Positions 12,001 through 22,633 of a stretch of 64,000 nt of DNA are shown here, piece after piece. The notes below the pieces were generated by a model. It saw nothing but the letters and a program-made list of their open reading frames with translations, ran no database searches and was not told where the DNA came from. Source of the DNA: Nigrospora sphaerica. Its lineage: Eukaryota > Ascomycota > Sordariomycetes > Amphisphaeriales > Apiosporaceae. The DNA is taken from NCBI GenBank assembly GCA_018287875.1, contig JAGVVL010000015.1:1612001-1676000 (forward strand), written 5' to 3'. Numbering within the stretch: position 1 is the first letter of the stretch; every line of letters begins with the position of its first letter. The position numbers and the translations under genes were made by a program.

Positions 12001-14994
12001 GACAGCAAGTTGCGGCAGACTGCGTGGCAGAGTGGGATTCTGCGTCAGGTTGCCCTGGATCCAGTCAAAGACGTTCCAGGCTGGCGGTTGCGGAGGAGCC
12101 GCCGATATTGATATTTCGCTGGGCGCACCAAAGGACGCAGCAAAGTCCACGGGCATTTCCAGCTCGTAAAGGAGGACCCATTCGTCCCACTGTAGCCATC
12201 GAGCGATCTGGAGCATCACGGCGCGTAGATCTGTGGGCCCAGGAGACATGTTATCGGGCACAGCGATGTTGAGTTTCTGTTCCTCCAACAACATATGCAA
12301 AGCAACGAACGTATCCTGCGCCTGTTGCATGGTGCTCAAATCGCCGTTATTCATGAGACCGGGCATCTGACCGGGCGCCGTGCCTCTTGCAGTTAGGAAA
12401 GCGAGGGCGTGCTTCAAGTGCAAGGTAAAAAAGTCCAGTTGACGCTCTCTTCCCTGGCTGGGTTGGAACATGGTGGCGGCGGCATCATCCTGCTCCAAAA
12501 TCCATTGCCAAGGCGTGTGTTCCATCCACGGCGGGTGAGTTGCCGAGTTGGCCGTTTCGAATTTGTTCATTGCATCCCAATCGCCCAGGTCGGGTTGGGC
12601 ACTACTGCTGGATCGAAGGTGACTTCGCGTGCGCCGGTGCTTGCTCGGTGGTGGCTCGAACGCACTGGGCGGAGGATAGGAGTGTAGACCCAACGCAAGA
12701 TAAATCGAAAAGAGCTGAATGACGAGAGCCGACCATTCCAGATCAGCTACTGCGACAGCCTCGCGCCGCAGCCAACCCACAATCTGCCACCATTCTGAGA
12801 GCAATTGGCCGCCGGCCGCCGGGTCCATGCATGTGTGGAGTGTTTCGAGAACGATTGCCACTTGAGGGCGCGTAGGCTGGAGTTGAATGCGAATTTGATG
12901 TAGCTGGCCGCTCTCCTGATCGATAACGTCCACGACGCCTTGGAGTTTCGAATGACGAAAGCCGGAGATCTGGCCGGTGGGTGGAATGGCTCGCCTCATA
13001 CCAACTTCCCGGTCCACAAGAGCACCACGATCGGCCAAGCTTCTGATATTGGTGACAGACAGTTTTGGAGGCAGTTCTAGAGCCACCAAATTGCTCCATG
13101 GCGTCTCGAGGCTGAGCGTGCGCTGCCCATCAGGGGCCTGGGACAGAGCCAGGATCGTGGATACGTCGCCATCAACAATCCTACAAGAGTCGACGATGTC
13201 GGCCGCCTTTCGGAGCTGGGTAAAGCGAACTTCTGCTAGCTCGGCTCTTGGCGAAGGGCGCTTGCGGACCTGGAGGTGAAAGGTCAACAGCTGCAGGCGT
13301 TTTTCCAGGATATCCTGAATTCCGATGAGAATTTGGCGGTGCTCTCGGTCGTCAGCAGAGCGAGGAGGCCCAGACAGGCAAAATACTTTGCATTGTGTTT
13401 TGGCAGGCTGGTTCGTGAGAGAGTATCTGACGTTGGAATTATCCACCGGCACGCTGTGAATCTTGGTGAGGAGAACCTCCTGGGAAAGACCGTCAAAATC
13501 ATGTTCATCGAGGCCCATGTTGTGAAAGCCCTCAAAGTCCCCCCCAGCCCGCAACTCCTCCAACAGGTCATCTACGGGGGCGTCCAAGAAACTGGTATTT
13601 GGATTCACAGTCCCGGTGAAGCTCACGCTGGGAAACGCGCCACTAATCCGCGTCCTGGTGGTTCCGTGGGACGTGTCTCGGCGACCACCAGCGGCAGCAT
13701 TGGGAATCTGGGCTTGCTCGCCGAAGGCGGTCCTATCTTGGGACGCGGACAGGTCCGCTCGAGCTAGCATGGAGCTGACGCGGCGAGAGCTCCGACGACC
13801 AGCGGTCGATTCTTTTTCGAGGCCCAGTGATGATTCAAACTTTTCAATCGCACGTTCCGTCCGGTCCTGTCTCTCGCTCTTGCGGCTACGCTTCCCAGCC
13901 AAGGATTTCCCAAAGCTCTCCTTGACGGGCGCCTGCACCGGCGACGTGACACCGCTGGGGTGACCGGGCTGCATGGAGCTTCTCCGGCGGTCCGTCTTCT
14001 TCTTCCCCGACTTGGGGGCTCGGAAGGGATCCTCATTGCGGATGTACGTGAACTTCCACACGGTGTACATGCTAGACTCGCGGTTGATGGTGACGGCCAA
14101 TACCAGCTGCTCGGCGCTACTCTGCTGTCCACCAGCCGTCGACAGGGGCACGCTTTCGATATGGAGGATCTCTTCAGCCTTCTCGAGAAAGGTGGGCGAT
14201 TTGTCCGAGTTACGCTGGGTCCGTGGCTTGGACCGATCTGGCTGCGTCACGACCAGGCCAAGCTCGAGAAGAGGGTCAATCATGGTCACCAGGCGTGGCC
14301 AAGACGAGTCGTTGTTCTCGGTTGGCAATCCCCACACGCCCTCCGGGGTGCTCGGACTGAACCGCGGCGGCAAGGCCTTGGGTCGGCCCAGGGTCTCCGT
14401 CGAAAAGGTTGTCTGCAGGGACGTCCGCATCGAGGCGGGCGAGGCCTGGAGCGACATAAACGAGTTGGGCGGTACTCTGGGGAACTTGATACTGGCGGCC
14501 AGACCAACCTCGTGCCTCTGCTTCCTCTGAATCACAACACCCTGAGGAGCAGCGGCTGCCAGCTCCACCTCGAAAGGCATATGGACGACATGGCTGGTGC
14601 CGTCCAAAAAGTAGATGTGGGCTTGGGTCTTCAGAAAGACCATCAGTGCTTTCGACAGGGGCCGTCCGTCGGCGCTCACCCTGCGAGCCGGGCCGGGACG
14701 GGGGCCGTGTTTCGACGAGTCCCCCGACGTTGGAAAATAGGTTAACAGGGCCTGGGTGACGGGCTCCTTTTCTAGCTTGAAGCCAAAGCACTTGCGGAAA
14801 ATATTGCCCCGCGACCATACCACGGCATCTTTGGTGACCAGCAGCTCGTCCTCGCCAGCATCGCCGCCATCATAGTCCACCGTGATATCCCAGCTGTAGT
14901 CGGAGCGAGGGGCGTCGGGCGGGAGTAGCTGCTCTTGGATGGCATAGTGAAGGGCGGTAGGCTCGTGCAGTCCAAGGGAGGTCACCGACGCCAT
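9087..14994 (-). CDS. apc1: Anaphase-promoting complex subunit 1 (APC1/BimE)
   Basis: This is the largest scaffold subunit of the APC/C ubiquitin ligase, which drives metaphase-anaphase transition in the nucleus. Two exons, 14994-11701 and 11651-9087, encode 1,952 residues, in line with BimE-type proteins. The N-terminal half resembles the beta-propeller region (conserved stretch around WDITVDYDG and KDAVVWSRGN), with a low-complexity Ser/Arg-rich insert near residues 330-430. The C-terminal half carries the proteasome/cyclosome-type repeats, for example LALGLNGHLKGV, IGLLLGLAASYIG and IGLLYCNSQHRR. The 49 nt intron (11652-11700) starts GTAAGT and must end at the TAG at 11652: an earlier GCAG at 11659 throws the frame. 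The start lies in ...GCCATAG on the complement and begins MASVTSLG. It is divergent from VPS41. Confidence 0.95.
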
Positions 14995-15503
14995 AGTGGT
15001 TGTGGGAGCCCCATTGATGGACCAGGAGGAAAAGGTTCTGTGGCGCGTCTTCGTCGTCGACTTGGGCGTCAGGACGGCGACACTGCTGTTTGTTTGTCAG
15101 CCGTGATTGCCGTCGAATGCCGCGGTCCCATGGGGCCGCAAGCGCGTCCGACGCGCCTGTACTTTTTGATGGAGGGGCACCTGCGCTTGGGCGCCATTGG
15201 CCCGACTGTGACTATTGCCAAAAAACACAGTTACAATAACGACCCAGTCAAACGGTATCACCCAATGCTGGTGCTGAATCCTGAGCCGTTGATCAGCCGC
15301 ACTGTATGAGCACCAGTTAACGGGCACCAACTGACGTATGTCGGCCCCCAGGCGACAACTGGCGAGCTCTCAGCAATAGGCTTGTCTGCAGGGGCTCCAG
15401 CGACACGCCAACAGACCGAACCACCATCCAGACTGCTTCGCAAAGGGTGCCATCAAGGTTTTCGCTCTTCGGCCATGCGAAGCCACCGGCCCAACTGCCT
15501 ACC
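14995..15503. promoter_or_regulatory. Shared bidirectional promoter of APC1 and VPS41
   Basis: A 509 bp non-coding gap separates the start codons of two divergent housekeeping genes, so both promoters and 5' UTRs must lie here. No clear TATA box is visible for either gene, as is usual for constitutive fungal genes. Open frames inside it are short and unconserved. Confidence 0.7.
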
Positions 15504-18500
15504 ATGACGAGTGTTTCGCCCGACCCGGACAACGGGACGCAGCGCGAGAGCGAAGCCGAGTCCATCCCCGAGCTTTCCAGGGTCGACCCGCGGCCCGTCG
15601 AGGAGGAAACGAGCGAGGATGAAAGCGAGGGCCAGGAGGTCACTGTCGGCCATGGCGATGGCGACGACGACGACGATGACGACGACGAAGATGACGAGGA
15701 GGACGACGATGATGACGAGCCGAAGCTCAAATACGCGCGACTCACACCGCACCTGAGCTCCGTCTACCGCAATGGTGATATGACGAGCTGTTTCCTCGTC
15801 GCTGGCGACAAGATGATTACAGCGACGCACAACGGGAATATTGTGAGGATTTCGCGCGCTCCCCGGTGGTTCGTGGCTAATGCGCTGGCGTCCAGAACGT
15901 CGTCCAATTGCCGGCCTTCAACTCGTTGCGTGTATACCACGCCCACTCCACCTCGGTGACCAGTATCTCGATATCACCGTACCCTCCGCCTCTCCCTCCA
16001 ACTTCCCTCAAGGCCGAGGTTGCGAATCGCGCTCTGGCCTCGGCCGGGAGTTCTCGAACGCATGTAGAGACGGCCACTAGTGCCCAGCGAAAAGCTCGCG
16101 GGGAACCAACGCCGCTTCCGAATCTGCCGTCCAACAGTATTCACATCGCAACCTCGTCCATGGATGGCAATGTGTGCGTGCAGTCGCTGATAGACATGAA
16201 GGATGTGTCGCTACGTAACTTTGCCCGGCCAGTGCAGGCCGTGGCCTTGTCGCCCGACTACAAAACCGACCGGACATACGTGTCCGGCGGAACGGCCGGC
16301 AACCTCGTCCTGACTGTCAATCCACCGCAAGGTCGCAGTACCTCTACCATGGTTGGTACTGCAGCCGCTACGGCTTCGGGCTGGCTTGGAAGCATGGGCT
16401 TGGGTTCCAACACCGGGAAAGACTCGGTACTGCATTCCGGCGAAGGTACCATCAACACCATCAAATGGTCCCTTTCCGGGAAGTACCTTGCCTGGCTTAA
16501 CGAGCACGGCATCAAAATCATGCGCACCAAGTTGCACCTCGACAACGGTGATGTCGAGGATGCCTGGAAACGAGTCGGCCACGTCGACCGACCGCAGACG
16601 GATGAGTGGGAGGAGATGGCTGGCGTCTGGAAAGGACGAGCTGAGTGGATTGACGAGCAGGCTGTCGAACCCGACGACGATGGCAGGGACCCAGACCCCA
16701 TGGGAACCATCTCGTCCACGTCCAAGGCCAAGTCGGTAGCCATGAAAGCTAGCAGCAGTTTCGAAAGGCTGCTCGTCGGATGGGGTGGCACGATCTGGAT
16801 CATCCACGTGCACGCAGGGCGTATGGGGGTGGCCAGGAATGTGGGCGAGAAATCGGTGGGACACGCCGAGATCGCGAAGAAGTGAGCCGAGTCCCACCCT
16901 GTGCTCGAGCTACTGCTAACCAGCCGCAGGTTGCGCATGGATTGCATCATTTCCGGCATTTCATTATATACCCAGAGCTTACTTCTTGTTTTAGCATACT
17001 GCAAGCCGGACCATGAAGAGGAGGAAGAGGATATCAAGAAGCACGTTAAAGGCCACCAGTCGAAACTCTCGACGGTCTCGGCCAGTAGTGAGCCGTCGGG
17101 GGGCGTGCGGCGTAGGCGGAACGCCCTGGCCCCCGAGTTGAGGTTGATTGATCTCAAATCTCAGGCCGAGGTTGACAAGGACAGCCTTACGATTAGCCGG
17201 TTCGAGCGCTTGTCATCGAATGATTACCATCTGGGGGTCCTGCCAGCCACCAACGCCGCCTCAGTCGTGGCATCGCGCGGCGTGCTGGAAGCCATGGCCG
17301 GCTTCGGCTCCGACATGTGGAATGCGGCCATTAACCCGCGGGCTCTGTTCAGCTCCGGAGCCAGCATCATGAGCCGCGACAGCGACAACGAGTCACTCTT
17401 CCGGGGGGCAAGCATAACGAGCCACAGACAGGCCGTCGGCTCCCCGACGCAGACTGTGCATCCCAATCTAATCAAGCCCGGTGCCAAAATATTTATCCAC
17501 AGCCCCTACGACTGCATATTGGCCACAAAGAGAGACCTGGGAGACCATTTGGAATGGTTGGTAAAGCAGCAGCGGTACGAAGATGCTTGGACACTTCTCA
17601 ACGAGCACCCTGAAATCATGGTTCCGCCCTCCGAGAAGCCTGATCTTGCTCCAACGTCCCCGGACAAGAGGTCGAGCACAGATGACTTTTTTGGGGACTT
17701 GTCCTCGGTCGCAGATCCTCAAGTCTACAACCAATTCTCTTCGGCCGAGAAGGAAAAGCGCAGGATCGGTGATCTCTGGCTCCAGGAACTCGTTCAGAAG
17801 GGCGACTGGATCCGGGCTGGCCAAGTCGCCGGCAAGGTGTTGAATACGGCCGAAGGCTGGGAAAAATGGATCTTCATCTTCGCGGGGGCGAAGAAATTCG
17901 ACGAGATTATCAACTATATGCCCTCGGAACCGCTTCGCCCTCCCGTTCCGGGCACTGCCTATGAGGTCATGCTTGGTCACTATATCCAGACGGATAAGCC
18001 TCACTTCAAGAGTATCCTGGACCGCTGGGATCCCGAGCTTTTTGACATTCAGACCATAACGACCGCGCTCGAGAACCAATTGCGATACCGCGACGTCAGG
18101 GAAGACAGCGTAGAGGGCGGCGAGAAGGGCAGAGACTGGCGCATCGTCATGGAGTCCCTGGGCCAGCTGTACGAGCACAACGGCAAGTACCGAGATGCGC
18201 TGAAATGCTATATCAAGCTTCAGGACGCGGATTCGGCCATGCGGTTGATCAAGGACAACCACTTGGCAGACGCTGTCATAGACGATGTGCCCAGCTTCAT
18301 CGGACTGAGGGTACCTGAATCGCAGCTGTCGCAAATGTCGGTAGCGGACATTGAGGAAGCTACCTCGGAAGCCATTGGCTTGCTTGTACAAGAGGCGCAG
18401 CGGGGATTGATCAAACCAGAAACGGTGATTCGGCAGCTCGACAAGAAAAGTCTCAACCGATACCTGTTCTTCTACCTCCGCGGTCTATGGAAGGCGTATC

Positions 18501-19573
18501 GAGAGCGCCCCGCCGACGAAACCATCTCTCTCGTCGACGACTTTGCCGACCTGGCGGTGCGTTTGTTTGCGAGTTTCGATCGCGAGCTACTCATGGACTT
18601 CTTGAAGGTGTCGACAAGCTACACTTTTGAGAAGGCGGCGCAGGAGTGCGAAAGCCAGAACTTCATACCCGAACTGGTCTACCTCTACTCGAAGACGGGG
18701 CAGATGAAGCGGGCCCTGTACCTCATCATTGACCGTCTGGGGGATGTGTCCCAGGCCATTGCGTTCGCCAAAGAGCAGGACGACCCCGAAATCTGGGAAG
18801 ACCTGCTCAACTACAGCATGGACAAGCCGCGCTTCATCCAAGGACTGCTCGAAGAGGTCGGGACGGCTATCAACCCCATTACCCTGGTCCGGCGCATACC
18901 CGAGGGTCTTGAAATTCCAGGTCTCAGAGAAGGTCTAAAACACATTATGAAGGAACACGAGATCCAGTACAGCATCTCATCGGGCGTGGCTCGGGTGCTG
19001 CGGTCCGAAGTGGCAGCTGCGCAGAACATGCTGCGTATGGGCCAGAGAAAGGGAATCAAGTACGAGGTGGTCGTCCAGTCGCAGGAACACGTTGACATTG
19101 AGACCAAGGAGGTGCCGATGCTCCTTCCGAAAGGACCTTCACCCGCTGTCGGTACGGCAACCGGGTCGGGGACAGCAACGCCGAGTACGGTCATGGATGC
19201 GGCCACTGCCAATACCGTGACGGGTGCGGACATAAAGCCGGCCCAGCTCGATCACGACCACCGCGCCCCCGAACCCGGCCACTGCGCCCGATGTCACGAG
19301 GCCTTTACCGAGTGGGAGATGGAGGCGCTGGTCGGTTTCGCCTGCGGCCACGTATTCCATGTCAGCCATCTTCTGGAGTATCTCCATCCGGGCGAGACAC
19401 CCGATCCCGACCTCGTCAATGATGGGCACGACGAGGACGAGGCGAATCGAATGCGGGGTGGCCGCTTTGTCCGCGGCAAAGTCTTGCATGCGAGACTATT
19501 GCGGGATAAAATCACGGGATGCCCAGTCTGCCGTGGTCAGCGCGAGGTGGTGGAGGGCGTATCGGCGCACTGA
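15504..19573 (+). CDS. vps41: HOPS complex subunit Vps41
   Basis: Vps41 is the effector subunit of the HOPS tethering complex, acting in fusion of endosomes and AP-3 vesicles with the vacuole. Exons 15504-15842, 15896-16881 and 16930-19573 give 1,322 residues. An Asp/Glu-rich acidic tract (about residues 53-73) precedes a WD40-like N-terminal propeller (THNGNI, then RVYHAHSTSVTSISISP after the first junction). A clathrin-heavy-chain-type helical repeat region follows (CESQNFIPELVYLYSKTGQ). The C-terminus is a RING-H2-like zinc domain from residue 1227 (CARC, then CGHVFH, then CPVC at 1306-1309). Introns are 53 and 48 nt, starting GTGAGG and GTGAGC; the second has a GCTAAC branch site. I chose ATG 15504 because the frame upstream has no earlier ATG in the exon. 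It is somewhat longer than yeast Vps41 because of low-complexity inserts. Confidence 0.95.
15660..15719 (+). repeat. GAC/GAT repeat encoding the Vps41 acidic tract
   Basis: A near-continuous run of GAC, GAT, GAA and GAG codons encodes about 19 consecutive acidic residues at the N-terminus of Vps41. Low-complexity tracts of this kind vary in length between related strains. Confidence 0.85.
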
Positions 19574-20289
19574 AGCACAGCTGGTCAGCTGGTCAGTTCG
19601 TGCCCAGCCGCAACGCTACGTAAAGAAGCGAAAGCGCACGCAGTTTTAGTAAGCGGACAGCCGGCTGGCCACTGACTGCTGCCCAACGTTTATGTGCGTC
19701 TCGGCGGTTCACGTAGTCGTCCTCTACTGTGGCGAGAATGACGAACGAGGTGCACCTGTCATCCAACTCGTCAATTCTCCGCCCACCGGCGCATTCTTTC
19801 ACCCATTCTCATATGATTAAAGCAGAGACCGGAGAGACAGAACAGAGGCTTAGTGGTAAGGGGGGTAAAGGACGCAGCCGATGTAAAGCAGGACATGGCA
19901 CCAGGTACGATGCCCCAGCGAAGGGCCTTTGGGAATGTGGCGAGATATACCAATAGATTTTGTGCATTTATCCGTAGGAAGCATGTGTATTGGACATGTT
20001 CCATTTGTCGTAGAATCCTGTCTCACAAACGGATGGCTCTCGGATGGGCTACAGATGCGGCTCCGTAAATGCCGTGCCGTAGTGGGGCCGCTGAAGTCGG
20101 CCTATGTAAATTACCTACGTCTTCACGTCGCACATCGAATTTGTAGGTCGCCTCATCAGACCAAGAGCAAGTACTTGTCTGTCTGGCACTCCTCGGCCAA
20201 AACACATCTCACATCCATCACCCGCATCGCCATCTCTAACTCGCTCTTGTCCCGTCATTGCACCGCTTCCGTCGCAAGGCCTTCAGTAC
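19574..20289. other. Intergenic region between VPS41 and the Nudix gene
   Basis: This 716 bp holds the 3' UTR of VPS41 and the promoter and 5' UTR of the downstream Nudix gene, both on the plus strand. A pyrimidine-rich stretch with CATC and TCTC words lies just upstream of 20290, as is common before fungal start codons. I see no gene. Confidence 0.6.
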
Positions 20290-21018
20290 ATGTCCCTGTC
20301 GCGTTACCCCTCCGCTCTCAGGCGTTTGCGGGCTCTGACATCACCACTCACCACTACGCCCCCCTCGACTCGCGCTCAACACCGCAGCTTCACCATGTCG
20401 CAGAAGACGCAGGAACCCGTCGTCAACAAGATCTCAGATCTGCCCATAGACGAGGCGCGGTGGCTCACGCTCAAGAAAATTGAGTTCACCGACGAGACGG
20501 GCAAGGATCGGGTCTGGGAAGTGGCGACGCGCAAAACGCGCGGCACGGCGGGCGTCGACGCCGTCGCCATCGGCAACGTCCTGCTCCACCCGTCGCGGCC
20601 GCCGTCGACCATGGTCGTGATCCAGTACCGGCCGCCGCTGGACGCGTACACGGTCGAGTGGCCGGCCGGGCTCATCGACGCGGCCGAGACGGCCGAGGAG
20701 GCGGCGGTGCGCGAGTTCAAGGAGGAGACGGGCTACGACTGCACCCTCGTCAGCATGAGCCCCGTGCAGTCGGCCGACCCGGGCATGAGCAACGCCAACA
20801 TGCAGATGGCCATGGTCGAGGTCCGCCTCAAGGAGGGCGAGCCCGAGCCCGAGCAGCGCCTTGAGGACGGCGAGCACATCCAGCGCGTCGTCATCCCCCT
20901 ATCCGAGTTTTACGAGCGCCTCGTCGAGTACAGCAAAAAGGAGCGCTTCATCGTCGCCGCCAAGCTCTTCCACTTTGCCCACGGCATGCACTTCATGAAG
21001 ACGCAAAAGTACATGTAA
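20290..21018 (+). CDS. ysa1: Nudix hydrolase, ADP-ribose pyrophosphatase (Ysa1/NUDT5 type)
   Basis: Members hydrolyse ADP-ribose and other nucleoside diphosphate sugars to AMP and ribose-5-phosphate. The intronless frame encodes 242 residues. The Nudix box spans about residues 127-149: Gly127, Glu133, Arg141, Glu142 and the Glu145-Glu146 pair before Thr-Gly fit GX5EX7REUXEEXGU. Upstream of the box are the dimerisation-type strands seen in NUDT5 (VIQYRPPLDAYTVEWPAG). The first 35 residues are basic and Ser/Thr-rich without acidic residues (RYPSALRRLRALTSPL), which suggests a mitochondrial presequence. A second Met at residue 36 (MSQKTQEP) would give a cytosolic form. Dual start use is inference. 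ADP-ribose as substrate rests on overall similarity to Ysa1. Confidence 0.92.
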   Translation: MSLSRYPSALRRLRALTSPLTTTPPSTRAQHRSFTMSQKTQEPVVNKISDLPIDEARWLTLKKIEFTDETGKDRVWEVATRKTRGTAGVDAVAIGNVLLHPSRPPSTMVVIQYRPPLDAYTVEWPAGLIDAAETAEEAAVREFKEETGYDCTLVSMSPVQSADPGMSNANMQMAMVEVRLKEGEPEPEQRLEDGEHIQRVVIPLSEFYERLVEYSKKERFIVAAKLFHFAHGMHFMKTQKYM

Positions 21019-21184
21019 GCCGCATCCTTAGGACACGGCACATTGGGCACCGTCGACGGCCCCGGACTATCGATGTACGCCGCTTCTGCTGTTTTCGAGC
21101 AGCGTTTGATTCGCCGTGGCACGGTGGCTTGGGCCTGTCGTTCCTCAACGCATCCGTATAATGAATTTGTACCGGCCTCTACGA

Positions 21185-22538
21185 CTACAAGTAAATGTAG
21201 CACAATGGACCCCCACGAATCGTGTTGAGCATGTGCCTGAGCGGCGCGGGAGGCAAAAGCCCCATCAAATCCACCTCGTCGTCCACCGTTGCGTTCCGAC
21301 TGGGCGGTTGGTCGTTCATTGTGACCGTACCGGAAATCTCGGCAGCCTGATGCGGGTGAAGCGCTTGCCAAACCCACCACACACGGTCTACCATGCCATC
21401 TGGGGGAATGTCAGTTCAGGCTGTCTCGTGACTCTTCTGCATGGAAGCCGCTACTCACGGTGAAGAAAGAAAACGGGGTCGTTGGGGGACGCGTAGAGGT
21501 CCCCCCCGTCGCCGCCGAGGGTGAAATGGCCGGCGGCGTGGATGCCCAAGGAGTTCGGATACTTGCCGCCCTGGAACTCCTCCTGGAAGCTTTTGATGGT
21601 TCCCGACGCCGCTCCCAGCGTGATGTTGTACAGTTGCTCAGTCTTCATGTAGTTCAGGGCCACGTAGCTGTTCAGGTCGCGCCGGATGCAGTGCGGATTC
21701 TCGGCGAACAGGTCCTTGGCCGTCGGGAAGCCGGGGTACGGTGGCAGGATGGGCCCCAGTCGGACCTCCTGGCCCTTGAAGGGGCCCTCTTTGATGCAGC
21801 CGCCGCCGTGGCCTGAGCCGACGGGGATCCCAAGAACGCCCGCCTTGGTCCCTTCGTGGGGAAAGTACTCGCCGTCGGCGCCCATGCTCGTGTCGCTGCC
21901 GTCGAAAAGGGGGGATTTCCGATAGTCGTCCTGGTATTTGAACCAGTTCCAGTACTGTTGCTGATGTCAGCGTACCCGACACGGGGGGTGGGCTTTCGTC
22001 CGGATGGGCATTTCTGACCGGAGAATACCCCTGGTACCCGCACTCATCCCTCAGGGCTGTCTCGTAGGCGTGTACATAATAACGATGCCATCCCAGGAAG
22101 TTGCCCGTGTTGTGGATGGTGCGCGTCTTGTTGGCATGGACAGCCACGAAGTCGTCGTATCGCGTTCGTGTGGCCCATCCGTACTGGGTCAGTCTCGATG
22201 GCGAATCGAAGAGGCACTGGACGGAGCGGACGTAGTCCCGGCGCATAGGCTTGCTCATGTGTTCCCTGCTCTGCGTCAGTTCATCCCCAAACCCTTGACA
22301 TCACACAGGAGGCGGCTTACCAGTCCTGGCGAACCTGGGCAGTGAACAAGGAACACCGGCCGTCGTCCCTCGGCTGTGCGCCCTTCTCCGTCTCTTCCAG
22401 GTTTTGCGTGGCCATCGCCTGGAGGTCCGCCATCAGATCGTTCGGGCTTTGAGCTGCCATATCTGCGTCGGCATCCAGCGCTGCCGACGCCAGGTGCCCG
22501 GAGAGGGCCAACGAGGCCAGAATGGATGCTACACGCAT
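21185..22538 (-). CDS. Secreted short fungal tyrosinase / catechol oxidase-like protein
   Basis: Type-3 copper enzyme expected to oxidise mono- or diphenols to quinones (melanin or aromatic metabolism). Four exons (22538-22321, 22265-22019, 21954-21459, 21399-21185) encode 391 residues. Residues 1-19 form a signal peptide (MRVASILASLALSGHLASA). CuA ligands appear to be His116, His124 and His133 (FLGWHRYYVHAYE); CuB ligands His294, His298 and His320, the last in FFLHHGMVDRVWW. The GYQGYSPYWNW and DPVFFLHH blocks are typical of the tyrosinase domain. The short length means it lacks the C-terminal lid domain of long latent tyrosinases. The first acceptor is the third of three closely spaced AGs; only it gives the conserved Trp-Glu-His-Met frame. 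A TATA box lies 87 bp upstream. Whether it is a true tyrosinase or only a diphenol oxidase cannot be read from sequence. Confidence 0.93.
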
Positions 22539-22624
22539 ATTGAAGGGTGATGAGCCAAGCACGCTGCTCCGAAGGTCGAGATGACTGAACCAAGAGGCAA
22601 ATGTTTGGCCGGCAGCATTACCTG

Positions 22625-22633
22625 CCTTTTATA
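22625..22633 (-). promoter_or_regulatory. TATA box of the tyrosinase gene
   Basis: The complement reads TATAAAAGG, a canonical TATA box, 87 bp before the tyrosinase start codon. Its presence suggests regulated rather than constitutive expression. Confidence 0.7.

Noticed and set aside
17468..18391. 307-codon frame antisense to VPS41
   Set aside because: Lies wholly inside the conserved Vps41 coding region and has no motif of its own.
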